A DNA stretch of 64,000 nt from an uncultured Cuneatibacter sp. (GCA_934234215.1 CAKQHB010000012.1:18023-82022); one strand, 5' to 3'. Shown: positions 1 through 9,038, counted from the first letter of the stretch. Notes: a model not told the origin generated them from the sequence alone. Made by a program: numbers and translations.

Positions 1-390
1 CAGGCAGTTACCTACTCTAGCTTCTGCCTGGTCACCATTCATGATCTTCTGACCAACCTTCAGACCTTCGGGTGCCAGGATGTAGGACTTTTCACCATCT
101 GCATAACAGATCAGTGCGATATTTGCTGTACGATTGGGATCGTACTCGATGCTTAATACTGTAGCCGGTACGTTTTCCTTCTTTCTCTTGAAGTCAACCA
201 GACGGTACTGAGTGCGAACGCCGCCGCCCTGATGTCTAACGGTGATCTTACCCTGGTTGTTACGTCCGGAGTTCTTTCTCAGAGAAACTGTCAGAGACTT
301 CTCAGGAGTAGACTTTGTGATCTCAGAGAAATCCAGACCAGTCATGTTTCTTCTGGACGGGGTATAGGGATTATAGGTTTTAATTCCCAT
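1..390 (-). CDS. rplB: 50S ribosomal protein L2 (partial, C-terminus beyond window)
   Basis: Encodes the first 130 residues of ribosomal protein L2, a primary 23S rRNA binder needed for subunit association and peptidyl transfer. The start (MGIKTYNPYTPSRR) is typical of Gram-positive L2. The N-terminal OB-fold region follows (RHQGGGVRTQYRLVDFKR), then EYDPNRTANIALI and the conserved GEKSYILAPEGLKVGQ. The gene runs off the window at base 1, so the C-terminal SH3-like domain is not visible. It lies 134 bases after rplW on the same strand and is the fifth gene of the S10 operon. Identity is certain; only completeness is unknown. Confidence 0.97.
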   Translation of the reverse strand, partial: MGIKTYNPYTPSRRNMTGLDFSEITKSTPEKSLTVSLRKNSGRNNQGKITVRHQGGGVRTQYRLVDFKRKKENVPATVLSIEYDPNRTANIALICYADGEKSYILAPEGLKVGQKIMNGDQAEARVGNCL

Positions 391-524
391 TGTTCTTATC
401 TCCTTTTCTTGCTTATTTTGTCGCGGTTATGCTCCGCATAATTGAGCTGATCCATAATCAGCTCCACCCGCAAACTGTCAGGTCACAAGACCTGCGACCC
501 GCGTTTGCTGATCTTCTGTCTGAA

Positions 525-824
525 TTACAGGCCCTCGAAGATCTCGATATCTGCGCTGTCAGCAGTCAGCTGAACGATCGCCTTCTTGGTCTTAGCAGTC
601 TTGCCAACAACCATGCCTCTGCGGCGATTCTTACCATCACAGTTCATGGTGTTTACAGATGCAACCTTTGTTCCGGGGAACATCTTCTGAACTGCGTCTT
701 TGATCATGGTCTTATTTGCTTCGGGATGAACCAGGAAGGTGTACTTCTTGGAAGCCATACCGTCCATGCTCTTCTCGGTGATGACGGGTTTGAGGATTAC
801 GTCATAATACTGTACGTTTGCCAT
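525..824 (-). CDS. rplW: 50S ribosomal protein L23
   Basis: L23 (99 residues, normal length) sits at the polypeptide exit tunnel and docks trigger factor and SRP. The start MANVQYYDVILKPVITEKS with the VITEKS motif is diagnostic. The basic stretch KNRRRGMVVGKT is the usual rRNA-binding segment. The ATG shares one base with the rplD stop, so translation is probably coupled. Fourth gene of the S10 operon, between rplD and rplB, the canonical order. Confidence 0.97.
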   Translation of the reverse strand: MANVQYYDVILKPVITEKSMDGMASKKYTFLVHPEANKTMIKDAVQKMFPGTKVASVNTMNCDGKNRRRGMVVGKTAKTKKAIVQLTADSADIEIFEGL

Positions 825-1444
825 TATGCATATACCTCCTCGATAGTCTTAACAGCATCGGTAGTAACAACCAGAGTATCGTACTTCAGGATGTCATATA
901 CGTTGATGTTGTTGATCTGAGCAGTCTTAACGGTAGGAATGTTTCTAGCGGACAGGATTACATTCTGATCCATATCGTTCAGAACAACCAGTGCCTTCTC
1001 TACATTCAGTGCGTTCATAACTGCTGTGAAGTTCTTTGTCTTAGCTGCTTCGAACTTCAGCTCGTCCAGAACGACGATCTTGTTCTCAGCTACTCTGGAG
1101 CTCAGTGCGGACTTCAGAGCAATTCTCTTTTCCTTCTTATTCAGCTTGAAGGAGTAGTCACGAGGCTTCGGAGCGAATACTACGCCACCGCCAACCCACT
1201 GGGGTGCTCTCGTGGATCCCTGTCTTGCATGACCGGTTCCCTTCTGTCTCCAAGGCTTTCTTCCGCCGCCGGAAACCTCAGAACGTGTCTTAGCACTCTG
1301 AGTGCCCTGACGATTATTTGCAAGCTGCTGGGTAACTGCCATCTTTACCAGATGCTCATTGGGCTCGATACCGAATACTGCATCGTTCAGCTCAATTTCC
1401 CCAACCTGCTTTCCTTCCATATTTAAAACAGATACTTTAGCCAT
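824..1444 (-). CDS. rplD: 50S ribosomal protein L4
   Basis: L4 (206 residues) binds 23S rRNA and lines the exit tunnel with its extended loop. The loop is visible around residues 45-90 (RQGTQSAKTRSEVSGGGRKP, then WRQKGTGHARQGSTR). In E. coli L4 is also the autogenous repressor of the S10 operon; whether it acts on the leader found upstream here is not known. A ribosome-binding site (AGGAGG) precedes the ATG. It lies 27 bases after rplC and overlaps rplW by one base. Confidence 0.97.
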   Translation of the reverse strand: MAKVSVLNMEGKQVGEIELNDAVFGIEPNEHLVKMAVTQQLANNRQGTQSAKTRSEVSGGGRKPWRQKGTGHARQGSTRAPQWVGGGVVFAPKPRDYSFKLNKKEKRIALKSALSSRVAENKIVVLDELKFEAAKTKNFTAVMNALNVEKALVVLNDMDQNVILSARNIPTVKTAQINNINVYDILKYDTLVVTTDAVKTIEEVYA

Positions 1445-1471
1445 TTATACGTCCTCCTTTCTCGTAAAAGC

Positions 1472-2101
1472 TTACGCCTTTACAGTTTCCTTCAGTGTTA
1501 CCAGAGACTTCTTAGGTCCGGGTACTGCACCCTTAACCAGAATCAGGTTCTTCTCTGCATCTACGCGAACTACTTCGATGTTCTGAGTGGTAACCTTTAC
1601 ATGACCCATGTGACCAGGCATCTTCTTGCCCTTGAATACACGGCTCGGATCGGAAGAAGTACCGTTAGAACCAGCATGACGATGGTACTTGGAACCGTGA
1701 GCCATAGGTCCTCTGTGCTGTCCATGTCTCTTAATAGCACCCTGGAAGCCCTTACCTTTGGAGATCGCAGTTGCATCCACCTTATCGCCTGCAGCGAAGA
1801 TGTCAGCCTTAATCTCATCGGCTACTTTGTAATCAGCAGTGTTCTCGAAACGGAACTCTCTGATGTATCTCTTTACAGAAACGCCAGCCTTCTCAAAAAG
1901 GCCCTTCTGAGGCTTGTTCACCAGTTTCTCTCTGATGTCGCCAAAACCTACCTGAACGGCTTCGTAACCGTCGTTCTCAACTGTCTTTACCTGAGTTACT
2001 ACACAGGGACCAGCCTGAAGAACAGTTACGGGAACTAATGCGCCGCTCTCGTCGAAAATCTGTGTCATTCCGACTTTTGTTGCCAAAATCGCTTTCTTCA
2101 T
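1472..2101 (-). CDS. rplC: 50S ribosomal protein L3
   Basis: L3 (209 residues) is an early-assembly 23S rRNA binder near the peptidyl-transferase centre. The N-terminus MKKAILATKVGMTQIF is the family signature, and the central GKGFQGAIKRHGQHRGPMAH loop reaches toward the active centre. The RBS (CAGGAGGT) is well placed. It follows rpsJ by about 130 bases, a slightly long gap within the operon in which I saw no separate promoter. Confidence 0.97.
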   Translation of the reverse strand: MKKAILATKVGMTQIFDESGALVPVTVLQAGPCVVTQVKTVENDGYEAVQVGFGDIREKLVNKPQKGLFEKAGVSVKRYIREFRFENTADYKVADEIKADIFAAGDKVDATAISKGKGFQGAIKRHGQHRGPMAHGSKYHRHAGSNGTSSDPSRVFKGKKMPGHMGHVKVTTQNIEVVRVDAEKNLILVKGAVPGPKKSLVTLKETVKA

Positions 2102-2235
2102 TTTTCTTACCTCCTGTTAATCTACAGCGGATTGCCCGGCTGGGCAATCATCCTAGAATAGCAGATATAAGTGGAACAATGTCTTGTTGCTTCTATATCA
2201 ACCACTTCAGGATTTTCAAAATTGATTTGGGTGAA

Positions 2236-2553
2236 TTACTTTGTCTTCATCTTGATGTCGATGTAGACACCTGCAGGCATTTCCAGTCTGGACAGAGCAT
2301 CAACAGTCTTCTGAGTCGGATTGATGATGTCGATCAGTCTCTTGTGGGTACGACGCTCGAACTGCTCTCTGGAATCCTTGTACTTGTGAACAGCACGCAG
2401 GATCGTAACAACCTCTCTCTTAGTAGGTAACGGAACGGGTCCGCTCACCTGAGATCCGGTCTTCTTAACAGTTTCGATGATCTTACCAGCAGACTGATCT
2501 ACCAGCTGATGATCATATGCCTTCAGGGTGATTCTCATTACTTGACTTGCCAT
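2236..2553 (-). CDS. rpsJ: 30S ribosomal protein S10
   Basis: S10 (105 residues) is a 30S head protein and also NusE, a partner of NusB/NusG in antitermination. The start is set at MASQVMRITLKAYDHQLVD because an AAAAGGAGGCGGC ribosome-binding site lies just upstream. A longer reading to 2643 is only leader sequence read through. Conserved segments are GPVPLPTKREVVTILRAVHK and FERRTHKRLIDI. First gene of the S10 operon; the gene order upstream (no tuf or fusA next to it) suggests the str and S10 clusters are separated in this genome. Confidence 0.96.
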   Translation of the reverse strand: MASQVMRITLKAYDHQLVDQSAGKIIETVKKTGSQVSGPVPLPTKREVVTILRAVHKYKDSREQFERRTHKRLIDIINPTQKTVDALSRLEMPAGVYIDIKMKTK

Positions 2554-2591
2554 AAAAAAAGCCGCCTCCTTTTCGCACTTTTGGGTAAGTA

Positions 2592-2745
2592 CGACAAGTG
2601 GTGACTGTACACGTTGCCGGGTGTTTCTCAGATCGACGCACACCCATGCGCTCTACTTTCGCAGATCTTTGCTATTGGTACAGTGACTTGTCGCCAGTTT
2701 CCTAACTTGACATTCGCTCCACGGAAAACCGGCTCTACTGAGCCG
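2592..2745 (-). promoter_or_regulatory. structured 5' leader of the S10 operon
   Basis: The roughly 230-base untranslated leader of rpsJ contains a long-range stem. Bases 2678-2693 (CGACAAGT-C-ACTGTAC on the minus strand) pair with 2592-2610 (GTACAGT-CACC-ACTTGTCG), giving 15 pairs with one asymmetric internal loop. Inside is a GGGTGT/ACACCC hairpin. Upstream at 2730-2745 lies a perfect CGGCTC-AGTA-GAGCCG hairpin. The pairing is seen in the sequence; a regulatory role, for example ribosomal-protein feedback, is inference. I cannot assign it to a named leader family. Confidence 0.6.
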
Positions 2746-2785
2746 CAACCTCACGCTTCATTGCTATCATGCCACAGCACTGTCA

Positions 2786-2814
2786 GTTATACCATATGTA
2801 TCAAGAAAAAGCAA
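2786..2814 (-). promoter_or_regulatory. promoter of the S10 operon
   Basis: TTGCTT, 17-base spacer, then TATAAC preceded by TGG (extended -10 element). It is placed to start transcription near 2779, giving the structured leader upstream of rpsJ. Confidence 0.65.
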
Positions 2815-2874
2815 GTACTTTTTTTTAACTTTTTCAAATTATTTTTCCAACGGCAAATCCGCCCTTACTCTTCG

Positions 2875-2903
2875 TTGACACTGTCCCACTCAGCCGTTAT
2901 TAT
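2875..2903 (+). promoter_or_regulatory. promoter of the methyltransferase gene
   Basis: Perfect TTGACA, 17-base spacer, TATTAT. It is divergent from the S10 promoter about 60 bases away and about 80 bases before the methyltransferase start. Confidence 0.7.
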
Positions 2904-2984
2904 ATATAGAAGAAACTCAGTTTTTTTGAGTTGCATTGGAAGAATCGAAAACAATGGAACGGCTTTCGTTCCGGAATGGAGTAT

Positions 2985-3851
2985 ATGATGTGGCTTGCAA
3001 ATGATTGGCAAGATTATGAAGTAATTGACACTTCCAGCGGCGAGAAGCTGGAGCGCTGGGGTAAGTATCTGCTTGTTCGTCCCGACCCGCAGGTAATCTG
3101 GAACACCTCGCATGACAATCCCGGCTGGAAGAAAAAGAACGGACATTATCACCGCAGCTCCAAAGGCGGCGGTCAGTGGGAGTTTTTCGATCTGCCGGAG
3201 CAGTGGCAGATTTCTTACAAGGGACTGAACTTCCAGTTAAAGCCTTTTAGCTTCAAACACACCGGATTATTTCCGGAACAGGCAGTCAACTGGGATTGGT
3301 TCTCCGAATTGATCCGCAACGCAAACCGCCCGATCAAGGTTCTGAATCTTTTCGCCTACACCGGCGGTGCAACTCTGGCAGCTGCACAGGCTGGTGCCGC
3401 TGTCACCCATGTAGACGCTTCCAAGGGAATGGTAGCCTGGGCAAAGGAAAACGCCCGCTCCAGCCATCTGGAGGATGCGCCGATCCGCTGGATCGTGGAT
3501 GACTGTCAGAAGTTCGTAGAGCGTGAGATCCGCCGTGGCAATCACTACGATGCCATCATCATGGACCCGCCTTCCTACGGCCGTGGTCCGAAGGGCGAGA
3601 TCTGGAAGATTGAGGATGCGATTCATCCCCTTGTACAGCTCTGTGCACAGCTGCTGTCTGATGATCCGCTGTTCTTCCTGATTAATTCCTACACCACCGG
3701 TTTTGCCCCTTCCGTCCTGAGCTATCTGCTCGGTCTGGAAGTACAGGCTAAGTACGGCGGTGTGGTACATTCCGATGAGATCGGTCTTCCGGTCACCGAG
3801 AGCCACCTGGTACTGCCTTGTGGTTCCTCCGGACGTTGGAGTAAAATTTGA
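2985..3851 (+). CDS. class I SAM-dependent methyltransferase (RlmI/RsmD-like)
   Basis: A Rossmann-fold methyltransferase of about 288 residues. The SAM-binding motif I is VLNLFAYTGGATLAAAQAGA, followed by VTHVDASKGMVAWAKENA (acidic ribose-binding residue), and the catalytic motif IV MDPPSYGRG, which is typical of rRNA N- or C-methyltransferases acting on planar bases. The N-terminal part (LERWGKYLLVRPDPQVIW) resembles the substrate-binding region of RlmI-like proteins. Target base is not inferable. I start at the ATG at 2985, with a second ATG directly after at 2988, because GGAG lies at 2978-2981; longer starts have no ribosome-binding site. Monocistronic, with its own promoter and terminator. 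Confidence 0.85.
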   Translation: MMWLANDWQDYEVIDTSSGEKLERWGKYLLVRPDPQVIWNTSHDNPGWKKKNGHYHRSSKGGGQWEFFDLPEQWQISYKGLNFQLKPFSFKHTGLFPEQAVNWDWFSELIRNANRPIKVLNLFAYTGGATLAAAQAGAAVTHVDASKGMVAWAKENARSSHLEDAPIRWIVDDCQKFVEREIRRGNHYDAIIMDPPSYGRGPKGEIWKIEDAIHPLVQLCAQLLSDDPLFFLINSYTTGFAPSVLSYLLGLEVQAKYGGVVHSDEIGLPVTESHLVLPCGSSGRWSKI

Positions 3852-3895
3852 AAAAAGGTCGGTTGAGAAGAGCTTTTCTCAACCGACCTTTTTAT
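3851..3895 (+). terminator. bidirectional intrinsic terminator
   Basis: A perfect stem AAGGTCGGTTGAGAA / TTCTCAACCGACCTT with a short loop, flanked by A and T runs. It lies directly after the methyltransferase stop and also faces the end of the minus-strand exporter operon, so it probably serves both. Confidence 0.9.
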
Positions 3896-3925
3896 ATATT
3901 ATTATTTACTATAGAAGAAACTTGT

Positions 3926-5182
3926 TTATTCGTGACGCAGTGCATCGATGGGATTCAGATTTGCCGCCTTAATTGAAGGAAGCAGACCAAAAATAATACC
4001 GATAATCATCGAGAACAGCACCGCCGCCAGCGAAACACCCATACTGATTGCCACTGGTGTTTGAGTCAGACGGGAGATCAGCTCTGCCAGTCCGATACCT
4101 GCCAGCACGCCCAGCAATCCGCCAAGGCTTGTCAATACTGCCGCCTCTGTCAGGAACTGCATCAGAATCCGACTCTTTCTCGCACCGATCGCCTTTTTCA
4201 GACCAATCTCTCTCGTTCGCTCTGTGACGGATACGAGCATGATGTTCATAACACCAATACCGCCGACCAACAGGGAAATACTTGCGATCCAGATCAGCTG
4301 CTGATTTGTGGAAGCACTCAGGTTCTGCAGATCTTCTGCCTGCTTCAGCAGATCCTCTGCCTTATAGCGGATCGAATTGGAATTTGTCACATTCACATTC
4401 AAAATGTCCTGCGCTGCTGTTCCGGCATTCGCCATGTCATCTGTGCTGGTTGCCCGCAGCACGACATTCTGCGGCTCATCAAAGGTATACAATGTCGGCC
4501 AAAGTGTGGACGGAACAAATAAAGTTCCCGCGCTGGAACTGCCCTTGTACTGATAATAATCCTCCATGGAATTGATGACCGGCTCAAAGCTGTCTTTCTC
4601 GCAGACAACACCGATGATCTGAATCGGAGTCCCTGCGACCTCCACGATCTTGCCAACCGGATATTCCCCGGAGAACAGCACATCCGCCAGCGCCTGATCC
4701 ACCAGACCAACTGCGCGGAAATTCTTGAAATCATCTTCCACAAATCCCCGACCGGATTTCAGCTGATATCCACAGGTCTCTAAATAAGTAGAATCAATTC
4801 CATTGATTGTCGTACCGGATGCGCCCTGATTCTTATAGAAGACAGAATTGTTGTAATCCTGTCTCGTTGTGTAGAAAGAAGCCGCCTCTACTTCCGGAAT
4901 CTGCAGCAGCTGTTCCTTCACGCTGTCATTCAGAACCGGCACACCGTCCGGAATTCCGTTATACAGAATTTCATACTGGCTGTCTTCCTGATATAACTGT
5001 ACCTTCACCAGGTTATTTCCGGCACCGACCAGATTCTTTTTGATCTGCTCATTCGTACCCTTGATGGTGGAGACGATTGCGATAATCGCTGCGATGCCGA
5101 TGATAATACCCAGCATCGTCAGAAATGACCTCATCTTGTGAGACCAGACTCCCTGAAAGGAAAGTCGAATATTTTCCAGCAT
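3926..5182 (-). CDS. MacB-type ABC transporter permease
   Basis: A 418-residue FtsX/MacB permease. The N-terminal membrane segment (MRSFLTMLGIIIGIAAIIAI) is followed by a large extracellular MacB-PCD domain (residues about 50-280) and three C-terminal membrane helices. The EIGLKKAIGARKSRIL coupling segment contacts the ATPase. Families with this layout export peptides, antibiotics or lipoproteins, or act by mechanotransmission. Last gene of an exporter operon, 12 bases after the second adaptor, so it should form one complex with the ATPase at 6963-7754. Substrate unknown. Confidence 0.88.
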   Translation of the reverse strand: MLENIRLSFQGVWSHKMRSFLTMLGIIIGIAAIIAIVSTIKGTNEQIKKNLVGAGNNLVKVQLYQEDSQYEILYNGIPDGVPVLNDSVKEQLLQIPEVEAASFYTTRQDYNNSVFYKNQGASGTTINGIDSTYLETCGYQLKSGRGFVEDDFKNFRAVGLVDQALADVLFSGEYPVGKIVEVAGTPIQIIGVVCEKDSFEPVINSMEDYYQYKGSSSAGTLFVPSTLWPTLYTFDEPQNVVLRATSTDDMANAGTAAQDILNVNVTNSNSIRYKAEDLLKQAEDLQNLSASTNQQLIWIASISLLVGGIGVMNIMLVSVTERTREIGLKKAIGARKSRILMQFLTEAAVLTSLGGLLGVLAGIGLAELISRLTQTPVAISMGVSLAAVLFSMIIGIIFGLLPSIKAANLNPIDALRHE

Positions 5183-5194
5183 CTCTCCACCCCC

Positions 5195-6979
5195 TTATTC
5201 TGTCTCAGTCGAAGGAATCTCTTCCTCCAGACCATTTGTTCCGATTTCTTCTGCGCTTTCAGCGCTGTCGCCATCAATCTCTTCAAGACCACCGTCGATT
5301 GCGCCATCGTCACCGCCTTCGAGCATACCGTCGTCGATGCCGCCATCATTTATCATGCCATCATCGATGCCGCCATTTGCATCCCCGTCATAATGGTCGG
5401 GATACTTCACCGTCGCACCGTCCTTTACATTCTTTCCATAGGGGAATGCAATGTAGTCATCCAGCGTCAGTCCGGAAAGAATCTCGGTATACTCGCCATA
5501 CATGGTACGTCCTGTCGTAACGATCTGCTTCATAAGCTTTCCATCTGAGCCGACTTTGTAGACATACTTGCCGCTGTCATCGCTGCGAATGTACGGATTA
5601 TACAGGAACAGAGCATCCTCAACCTCTGAATCCATTGTCGTCAGAGTCAGATCCAGATAAGTGCCATTCTTCAGATCACCGGGTTCCGAGATCAGTGCAG
5701 TAAACGCATAGTTGGAAGTATTGGGATTGCCGTCATAGTAATAACTATTGCCATCTTCCGGATAATCGGAAATCTCGATGATTTCCGCATCGTAAGTAGA
5801 ACCGTCTTCCCAGTTGCTCGCGGTGATGTGACTGCCTACTTGGATCTGATCCAGATTGCCCTCGTTGATCGTTCCCTGTACATAGAACCCCTTCTCACCG
5901 GACACTACAAGGAACGGATCACTCGTTCCAAGAACCTCATCAATATCACGCAGCGTCTTTACCACGCCATCGATCTTACTCGTCACAGTGGCATTCTCCA
6001 GCTCTTTCTGTGCTGCTTCCAGCGCCAGAGCTGCTTCCTTCTGGTGGTACTGCTGTGTCTTCAGATTCTCCTGCTCTGACTGAATCTGCTGCGCGATGTC
6101 TTCTTTCGTAAGCAGATTCGGGTTGCCGGGAATCACCGGTGTCTCGGGAATCACGATATCACTGTCATCACTATCGTCGAACTCTTCCGGCAGGAACATC
6201 AAACTGCCGCCCTCTGTCAGCTCCCAGCCATACAGCATTCTCGCATTTTCATTATCGCCCTCATGTACTTCGAAGCGATAATTTGCATTGGAAGCGATCG
6301 TGCCGGTCTGAGCCTTCGTTTCCGTTTCTTCTGTGGAATCTTCAGTGGAATCTGCTGCGTTATCATCCTTTTTCTGCTGCACGACCTGCAGTAAGCTGTT
6401 CAAAGAAATCTGACAGGAACTGCTGCACAGATACCGATATGGATTGGCACTGCTGCCGTCTCCTGCAAAGTATGCAGACAGAGCGAAGGCATCAATACTA
6501 TCACACAATGTCGCGGTACTGTCCGGAATCGGATCCGGCTCTACGGGCTGAGGCTCCGGCTGCGGCACATAAGGTGTCATCGCCTGCAGTCTTGCGATCT
6601 CCTGCTGGCTCTTCTGGATCTCGTAATCCGTCTGCTGTGCATCCAACTGACAGCTTTCTAACTCCAGCTGCTGCTTCGTCGTATCATAGCGCAGCAAAAC
6701 ATCGCCTTTCTTAACTTCCTGTCCTTCTGTGACGGTGATCTCCTGGATTGTCTTGTCCGTCTCCGGGTACAGCTCCTGCACATAATCGCTGGTCGCCATA
6801 CCATAACTGCTGGTCTGGTCGCCCCAGTAAGAAGTAGAGTAACTCTGCACGGAATCAACTTCCACCGGAGAGCCCTTTCTGCCATAGCGGTTCCATGCAA
6901 AGAGTCCGCCTCCGATCGCGCCGACTCCCAACACCACACTCAGGGTAATGGCTACAATCTTCTTACTCTTCTTTTTCAT
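5195..6979 (-). CDS. HlyD/RND-type adaptor protein with large insert domain
   Basis: A 594-residue membrane-anchored adaptor. One N-terminal helix (residues about 8-28) is followed by a biotinyl-lipoyl-like half motif (VTEGQEVKKGDVLLRYD), coiled-coil segments, the second lipoyl half (ATVTSKIDGVVKTLRDI) and a beta-barrel. Between the two hairpin arms lies an insert of about 150 residues (roughly 160-290) with a Pro/Glu-rich linker and the segment GDGSSANPYRYLC, unlike the plain helical hairpin of standard adaptors. The C-terminus is an acidic Gly/Asp-rich tail with repeated DGG(I/M)DDGM-like units. It overlaps the ATPase gene by 17 bases. Likely docks on the MacB-type permease outside the membrane. 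Confidence 0.82.
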   Translation of the reverse strand: MKKKSKKIVAITLSVVLGVGAIGGGLFAWNRYGRKGSPVEVDSVQSYSTSYWGDQTSSYGMATSDYVQELYPETDKTIQEITVTEGQEVKKGDVLLRYDTTKQQLELESCQLDAQQTDYEIQKSQQEIARLQAMTPYVPQPEPQPVEPDPIPDSTATLCDSIDAFALSAYFAGDGSSANPYRYLCSSSCQISLNSLLQVVQQKKDDNAADSTEDSTEETETKAQTGTIASNANYRFEVHEGDNENARMLYGWELTEGGSLMFLPEEFDDSDDSDIVIPETPVIPGNPNLLTKEDIAQQIQSEQENLKTQQYHQKEAALALEAAQKELENATVTSKIDGVVKTLRDIDEVLGTSDPFLVVSGEKGFYVQGTINEGNLDQIQVGSHITASNWEDGSTYDAEIIEISDYPEDGNSYYYDGNPNTSNYAFTALISEPGDLKNGTYLDLTLTTMDSEVEDALFLYNPYIRSDDSGKYVYKVGSDGKLMKQIVTTGRTMYGEYTEILSGLTLDDYIAFPYGKNVKDGATVKYPDHYDGDANGGIDDGMINDGGIDDGMLEGGDDGAIDGGLEEIDGDSAESAEEIGTNGLEEEIPSTETE

Positions 6980-7754
6980 GTGCCTCCCCCTTTCCGGTCT
7001 CCACCGCGTCCATCACCGCAGACGGATCTACAAACTTCGTTGGATCATCAAACTCTGTACTGGGATCACGATCAACCGTCTCCTTCGCCGCTTCTATCAT
7101 CTGTCCGTCACGGATGCGCATGATCCGATCCGCATGCATCGCAATATCCTGATCATGCGTGATCATAATGATTGTCACACCCTCGTCATTCAACTGACGG
7201 AACAGCTTCATGATCTGCTCACCGGATGTACTATCCAATGCACCGGTAGGCTCATCCGCCAAAAGAATCTTCGGATTATTCACCATCGCTCTCGCAATCG
7301 CCACACGCTGATTCTGTCCACCGGACATCTGCGTCGGCTTAAACTCGGTACGATCACTCAGTCCAACACGGCCAAGCGCCTCTTCCGCCAGACGTCTGCG
7401 TTCTTTCTTTTTGACACCTGCGTATAACAGAGGCAATGCTACGTTGCTCACCGCACTCTCCCGCGGCATCAGATGAAAGCTCTGAAAAACAAATCCAATC
7501 TCATGGAGACGAACATCCGACATCTCCCGCTCTGACAGCTGATTCAGATCTCTGCCTGCCAGACGATAGCTTCCGGATGTAGGACGGTCCAGACAGCCGA
7601 TAATGTTCATCAGCGTCGTTTTGCCGGAACCGGAAGGTCCCATGATTGCCACATACTCGCCTTTTTCTACGGAGAACGAAATGTCTTTCAATACCGGTAC
7701 TTCCATCTTACCCTGTTCGTAATTTTTGTAGATGTGTTCCAGTTCGAGAATCAT
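6963..7754 (-). CDS. ABC transporter ATP-binding protein (MacB/LolD type)
   Basis: A 263-residue ATPase. Walker A GPSGSGKTT at residues 39-47, Q-loop around GFVFQSFHLMPRESA, signature MSGGQNQRVAIARAM, Walker B ILLADEPTGALD, and H-loop MITHD. The ALDSTSG segment is typical of the LolD/MacB/FtsE group. The start ATG overlaps the stop of the upstream adaptor as ATGA, and its 3' end overlaps the next adaptor by 17 bases, so all four genes are one transcription unit. A C-terminal tail of about 35 residues, rich in acidic residues, extends past the usual family end. Confidence 0.93.
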   Translation of the reverse strand: MILELEHIYKNYEQGKMEVPVLKDISFSVEKGEYVAIMGPSGSGKTTLMNIIGCLDRPTSGSYRLAGRDLNQLSEREMSDVRLHEIGFVFQSFHLMPRESAVSNVALPLLYAGVKKKERRRLAEEALGRVGLSDRTEFKPTQMSGGQNQRVAIARAMVNNPKILLADEPTGALDSTSGEQIMKLFRQLNDEGVTIIMITHDQDIAMHADRIMRIRDGQMIEAAKETVDRDPSTEFDDPTKFVDPSAVMDAVETGKGEAHEKEE

Positions 7755-8965
7755 TCCGTCACACCTCCTTCATCGCTGCCTAAGAAAGCATCGGAATAAT
7801 GCGCCGTCTGCGCACCTTCGGTAATGTCCTCGGACGGGAATGCAATGTAATCTTCCGCGCTCAGTCCGGAAACGATCTCGTAAGTCATCTGATCCGCGTC
7901 ATACTCGCCCAGCTCCACACTGCGCCTTTCGATGCGTCCGTCTGCACTCTCTGCCCATACCCAGGCATCGCCATCTGCATCATTCAGATAATACTCCGAC
8001 AGCCACAAACCTTCCTTTTGTTCTGCCTGCTGTGCTTTTACATAGACATGCTGTCCCAGCATCAGTCCATCGTAGTTGTCCAGTGTCACATAAAAATAAT
8101 ACTTGGAAGCTTGTGTCATCGTATCCTCGGAACCATAGCTGATTCCGCTGTTATTGCTCTCATTGGCTGCTTCACGATCAATGCGATCGATCTTTCCGTT
8201 CCAGGTCTGTTCCGGATCCACACGCGAGATCACGGTCATCTCCATCCCCTCAGACAATGCTCCTACATTCAGCTCTGAGGCCTTACACTTGATCTGGTAA
8301 TTTCCCTTCGAAAGGATGCTCATAAACGGCTGTTCGTTACCATAATTATCCGTGCCGCCGTTCTCATTAATCGTCTTAACAGTGCCGGCGATGGTGCTCG
8401 TTACTTCAGCGTTGTCAATGGACTTCTGAATGCGGTCTGCCTCCGCCTGTTTGGATGTCTGGTTGTACTCCTCGGTACGAACCTGCAGCTGCAGATCCTG
8501 AATCTGCAGGGAATAAGACAGCTGCTCAGATGCCGGTGCAGCATTCTTCTCTTTTTGAAGGGCTGCGAGCTGGTTGTTTAATGTCTGGATCTTATTTTGA
8601 ATTCCTTCAATCTCCAGCTTTGCCTGATCTAAGGACAAAGATAATGCATCCACATCGTAGCGGAACAGCGGTGTACCAGCTTCCACCTCCTGTCCTTCCT
8701 CCACATAAATCTCGGCAACCTTTTTATCTGAATCAACTTTAATATCTACGGTCTTCTGTGCTTCAACTTCTCCGGTAAAGGTGCTGTCTGTCCCAACGTT
8801 CATGCCGGTCAGTTCTGCCACGGAATCCACATAGATGGACTCTCCATCCGCTGTCTGCCCTCCGGCTTTCCGCGACCGTACAAACAGGACAACCAAAATA
8901 AGGGCAACAATCACAACTACTGCCACTGCTACCCCGATTCCGATTTTGACTTTTTTGTTCTTCAT
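7751..8965 (-). CDS. HlyD/RND-type adaptor protein
   Basis: A 404-residue adaptor: N-terminal anchor helix (residues about 8-28), lipoyl half motifs IYVEEGQEVEAGTPLFRYD and AEVTSTIAGTVKTINEN, a short helical hairpin between them (KIQTLNNQLAALQKE), then a beta-barrel and membrane-proximal domain. It is shorter than the second adaptor and lacks its insert. RBS GGAGGAAG precedes the ATG. First gene of the exporter set, 73 bases downstream of the alarmone synthetase gene. Two adaptor genes for one permease and one ATPase is the unusual point here. Confidence 0.85.
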   Translation of the reverse strand: MKNKKVKIGIGVAVAVVVIVALILVVLFVRSRKAGGQTADGESIYVDSVAELTGMNVGTDSTFTGEVEAQKTVDIKVDSDKKVAEIYVEEGQEVEAGTPLFRYDVDALSLSLDQAKLEIEGIQNKIQTLNNQLAALQKEKNAAPASEQLSYSLQIQDLQLQVRTEEYNQTSKQAEADRIQKSIDNAEVTSTIAGTVKTINENGGTDNYGNEQPFMSILSKGNYQIKCKASELNVGALSEGMEMTVISRVDPEQTWNGKIDRIDREAANESNNSGISYGSEDTMTQASKYYFYVTLDNYDGLMLGQHVYVKAQQAEQKEGLWLSEYYLNDADGDAWVWAESADGRIERRSVELGEYDADQMTYEIVSGLSAEDYIAFPSEDITEGAQTAHYSDAFLGSDEGGVTE

Positions 8966-9038
8966 AGTCTTCCTCCGCTCCGAAGTCCGGCGTGGAGGAT
9001 GCCTTTAGACTCCTGCACCGCCGGCTTCTACATCATTT

